Made by a program: the position numbers and the translations under genes. The notes beneath the pieces were generated by a model that did no database searches, had not been told where the DNA came from, and saw only the letters and a list, made by a program, of their open reading frames with translations. Shown here in pieces: positions 62,591-64,000 of a DNA stretch of 64,000 nt. Every line of letters begins with the position of its first letter. Within the stretch, counting starts at the first letter, position 1. The stretch spans positions 1 to 64,000 of the forward strand of contig CALMWS010000075.1 in NCBI GenBank assembly GCA_937870795.1, in the 5' to 3' direction. Origin of the DNA: an uncultured Bacteroidota bacterium (GTDB lineage Bacteria; Bacteroidota; Bacteroidia; Chitinophagales; Saprospiraceae).

Positions 62591-64000
62591 TCAATTATCC
62601 CAGAATACTTTGTCTGTGATGGTTCTCTGAGCCGGTGCATTTGGGTTCAAACTTCTCTCTGTGGATGGATACAACCAGGCAGAAGGATAAGCTTTGTTCG
62701 CCAAAACAGAAAGTGGTGGATACTGGAAAATACCATTGGTAAACAACCTGCTGGATGGTCGGTCAAATCTTCTGGTTTCAATCCAGCCTTCATCTTCCTG
62801 TGTACCGTTCATCGATATCCACTTTTGAACAGCAATTTTATCCAATTTGTTGTCCAAACTGCCACCATAATTCAATGATGCGGTATAAGCTGGTGCTCCG
62901 CTTACACCCAGGTAGCTGAAGTTGTGTTCAACGGCATTGGCAAATGCAGAAGCATCATTGTCAGCGGTACCGTATCTGGCAGCTGCTTCTGCTCTAAGGA
63001 ACCAAACCTCCCAGTCACTCATTAGAATGACAGAATTGGCTGGACCGTAAGCAATGGCAGAAGAACCACTGTAATCGGATGAAGGAGCAGTAAATGGTTC
63101 ATTGTCGATGGTACCCTGATTGATTCCTCTGATCTGATCCTTAAATGTACCTGTAGTAGCTGGAGAATAAAATGCACTCAACCGTGGATCATTTAGATCG
63201 TTTAATACATTCACGGTAGCATTGCTTGCAAAATAGAAGTCACCCACACCAAATTCAAAGGATGCATACATTGGGTTTTGACTTCCGGAAACGCCACTGA
63301 ATGGCATTGCTGCAACATCTGAAGCATTTTCAATAAAATTGCCGCCAGCTACAAGTGCTTTCACTGCATCGCCCTTAGGAGCAACTTCTGAAAGTCTCAT
63401 TAACAGTCTCAATTTGAGAGAATTTCCGAATTTGATCCACTTTGCCAAGTCGCCCTGATAAACATAGTCATCAGCTCCAATTTCAGCCGGTGCTACTGCA
63501 AGGTCTGTCAATCCTTCATCTACCAATTTGATAAGTTCTGCATAGACACTTGCTGCATCGTCGTATTTTGGTGTCTGGATACCTCCATCCTCCAACTGAC
63601 CTGAAATGGCCTCTGAATAAGGAATGTTTCCAAAGTGATCTACCAGGCCTTGATATACATAGGCAGTCAACAAATCTCCAACGCCTTTATAAGCAAGGCT
63701 CTGTCCTTTTCTCAAATATTTAAGATCAATTAGAATTTCAGAATATGCCCTGCCCCAATAACCATCAAAGTCTCTTGGCTCAGACACATATCTCTCCTGA
63801 TTGCCTATGGATACTCCAATACCCCATGTGTAGTATTGTGCCCACAAGAAGGAACCAGAATTCAAATTGGCATCCACCATATAACCCAGCTGGCCCAATG
63901 CACTGGAAAGAACCTGGCTGTTTTGGGCGGTAGGTGAGTTATTGGGGTCAATGTTTACTTCATCAAATGGAGTTTCGCAACCAGAGATTACAAGCACCAT
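62591..64000 (-). CDS. SusD/RagB-family nutrient-binding lipoprotein (partial)
   Basis: At least 469 residues of a SusD-type outer-membrane lipoprotein that caps a SusC/TonB-dependent channel. The lipobox VISGC is at residues 4-8 of the visible frame and only a fragment of signal peptide precedes it, so the true start is probably beyond the window edge. Typical parts: ETPFDEVNIDPNN after the Cys, TPR-like helices (YVYQGLVDHFGNIPYSEA, WIKFGNSLKLRLLMRLS) and the late DWEVWFLRAEAAARYG with a C-terminal W.ST-rich part. It resembles the SusD_2 branch. The partner SusC gene should lie just outside the window. Confidence 0.9.
   Translation of the reverse strand: MVLVISGCETPFDEVNIDPNNSPTAQNSQVLSSALGQLGYMVDANLNSGSFLWAQYYTWGIGVSIGNQERYVSEPRDFDGYWGRAYSEILIDLKYLRKGQSLAYKGVGDLLTAYVYQGLVDHFGNIPYSEAISGQLEDGGIQTPKYDDAASVYAELIKLVDEGLTDLAVAPAEIGADDYVYQGDLAKWIKFGNSLKLRLLMRLSEVAPKGDAVKALVAGGNFIENASDVAAMPFSGVSGSQNPMYASFEFGVGDFYFASNATVNVLNDLNDPRLSAFYSPATTGTFKDQIRGINQGTIDNEPFTAPSSDYSGSSAIAYGPANSVILMSDWEVWFLRAEAAARYGTADNDASAFANAVEHNFSYLGVSGAPAYTASLNYGGSLDNKLDKIAVQKWISMNGTQEDEGWIETRRFDRPSSRLFTNGIFQYPPLSVLANKAYPSAWLYPSTERSLNPNAPAQRTITDKVFWDN

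Noticed and set aside
1..64000. CRISPR arrays, insertion sequences, prophage or integrase genes
   Set aside because: No short regularly spaced direct repeats, transposase, integrase or cas-like protein was seen anywhere in the window.

Overview
The window is a chromosomal stretch of a member of the phylum Bacteroidota. Four very large surface proteins end in type IX secretion (T9SS) sorting domains, there is a SusD-type lipoprotein, and start codons are preceded by TAnnTTTG elements (the Bacteroidota -7 box) instead of strong Shine-Dalgarno sites. The many Ig-like/SprB-repeat proteins with gliding-motility-type C-termini suggest a gliding or filamentous environmental lineage such as Saprospiria or Chitinophagia; that placement is inference. 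I see no phage, transposon, CRISPR array or obvious genomic island.

Layout. 0.1-10.9 kb: one 3568-residue cell-surface protein. 11.3-14.8 kb: an overlapping four-gene run (two family-2 glycosyltransferases, DUF2461 protein, sirtuin). 14.8-17 kb: a small lipoprotein gene facing a glutaminyl cyclase-FtsE pair. 17-20.2 kb: a thioredoxin/Ig-like surface protein. 20.5-27.2 kb: core genes (ffh, mazG, rpsO, pnp, der), a small cysteine-bearing membrane protein and an unlisted 26-codon reading frame with its own promoter. 27.2-36.0 kb: two more T9SS type-B surface proteins. 36-41.5 kb: dus, nudK, nhaD, a nucleoside phosphorylase and a haloperoxidase-like lipoprotein. 41.7-45 kb: a VWA / AAA+ ATPase / M23 peptidase operon. 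45-48.5 kb: a phosphate operon (DUF47 regulator, PiT transporter, OprO/P-like porin). 48.7-50.5 kb: tRNA-Arg, rpmB, rpmG, DUF4295, ftsY. 50.6-53.8 kb: glycan genes (glycosyltransferase, epimerase, SIS isomerase). 53.9-61.7 kb: purL, a thiol-disulfide lipoprotein, an eamA-yigZ-coaE operon, an outer-membrane barrel protein and purM. 61.8-64 kb: the end of a Sus-type nutrient-uptake operon, cut by the window edge.

How the parts fit. About a third of the window encodes exported repeat proteins. Most proteins with a signal-peptidase-I type signal here have glutamine immediately after the predicted cleavage site, and the window also encodes a glutaminyl cyclase that could cap such ends; the giant protein is the exception. 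Several genes show a recurring geometry, with the last G of a TAnnTTTG box about 16-18 nt before the start codon. This was used to choose starts (nudK, purM, the 14.85-kb lipoprotein, the glutaminyl cyclase and the 1786-residue surface protein). The most unusual items are the giant protein with periodic CxCP linkers, the 15-fold Ig-like array, the 26-residue membrane peptide gene, the 10-bp operator-like palindrome upstream of the barrel protein, and the VWA/AAA+/M23 operon.
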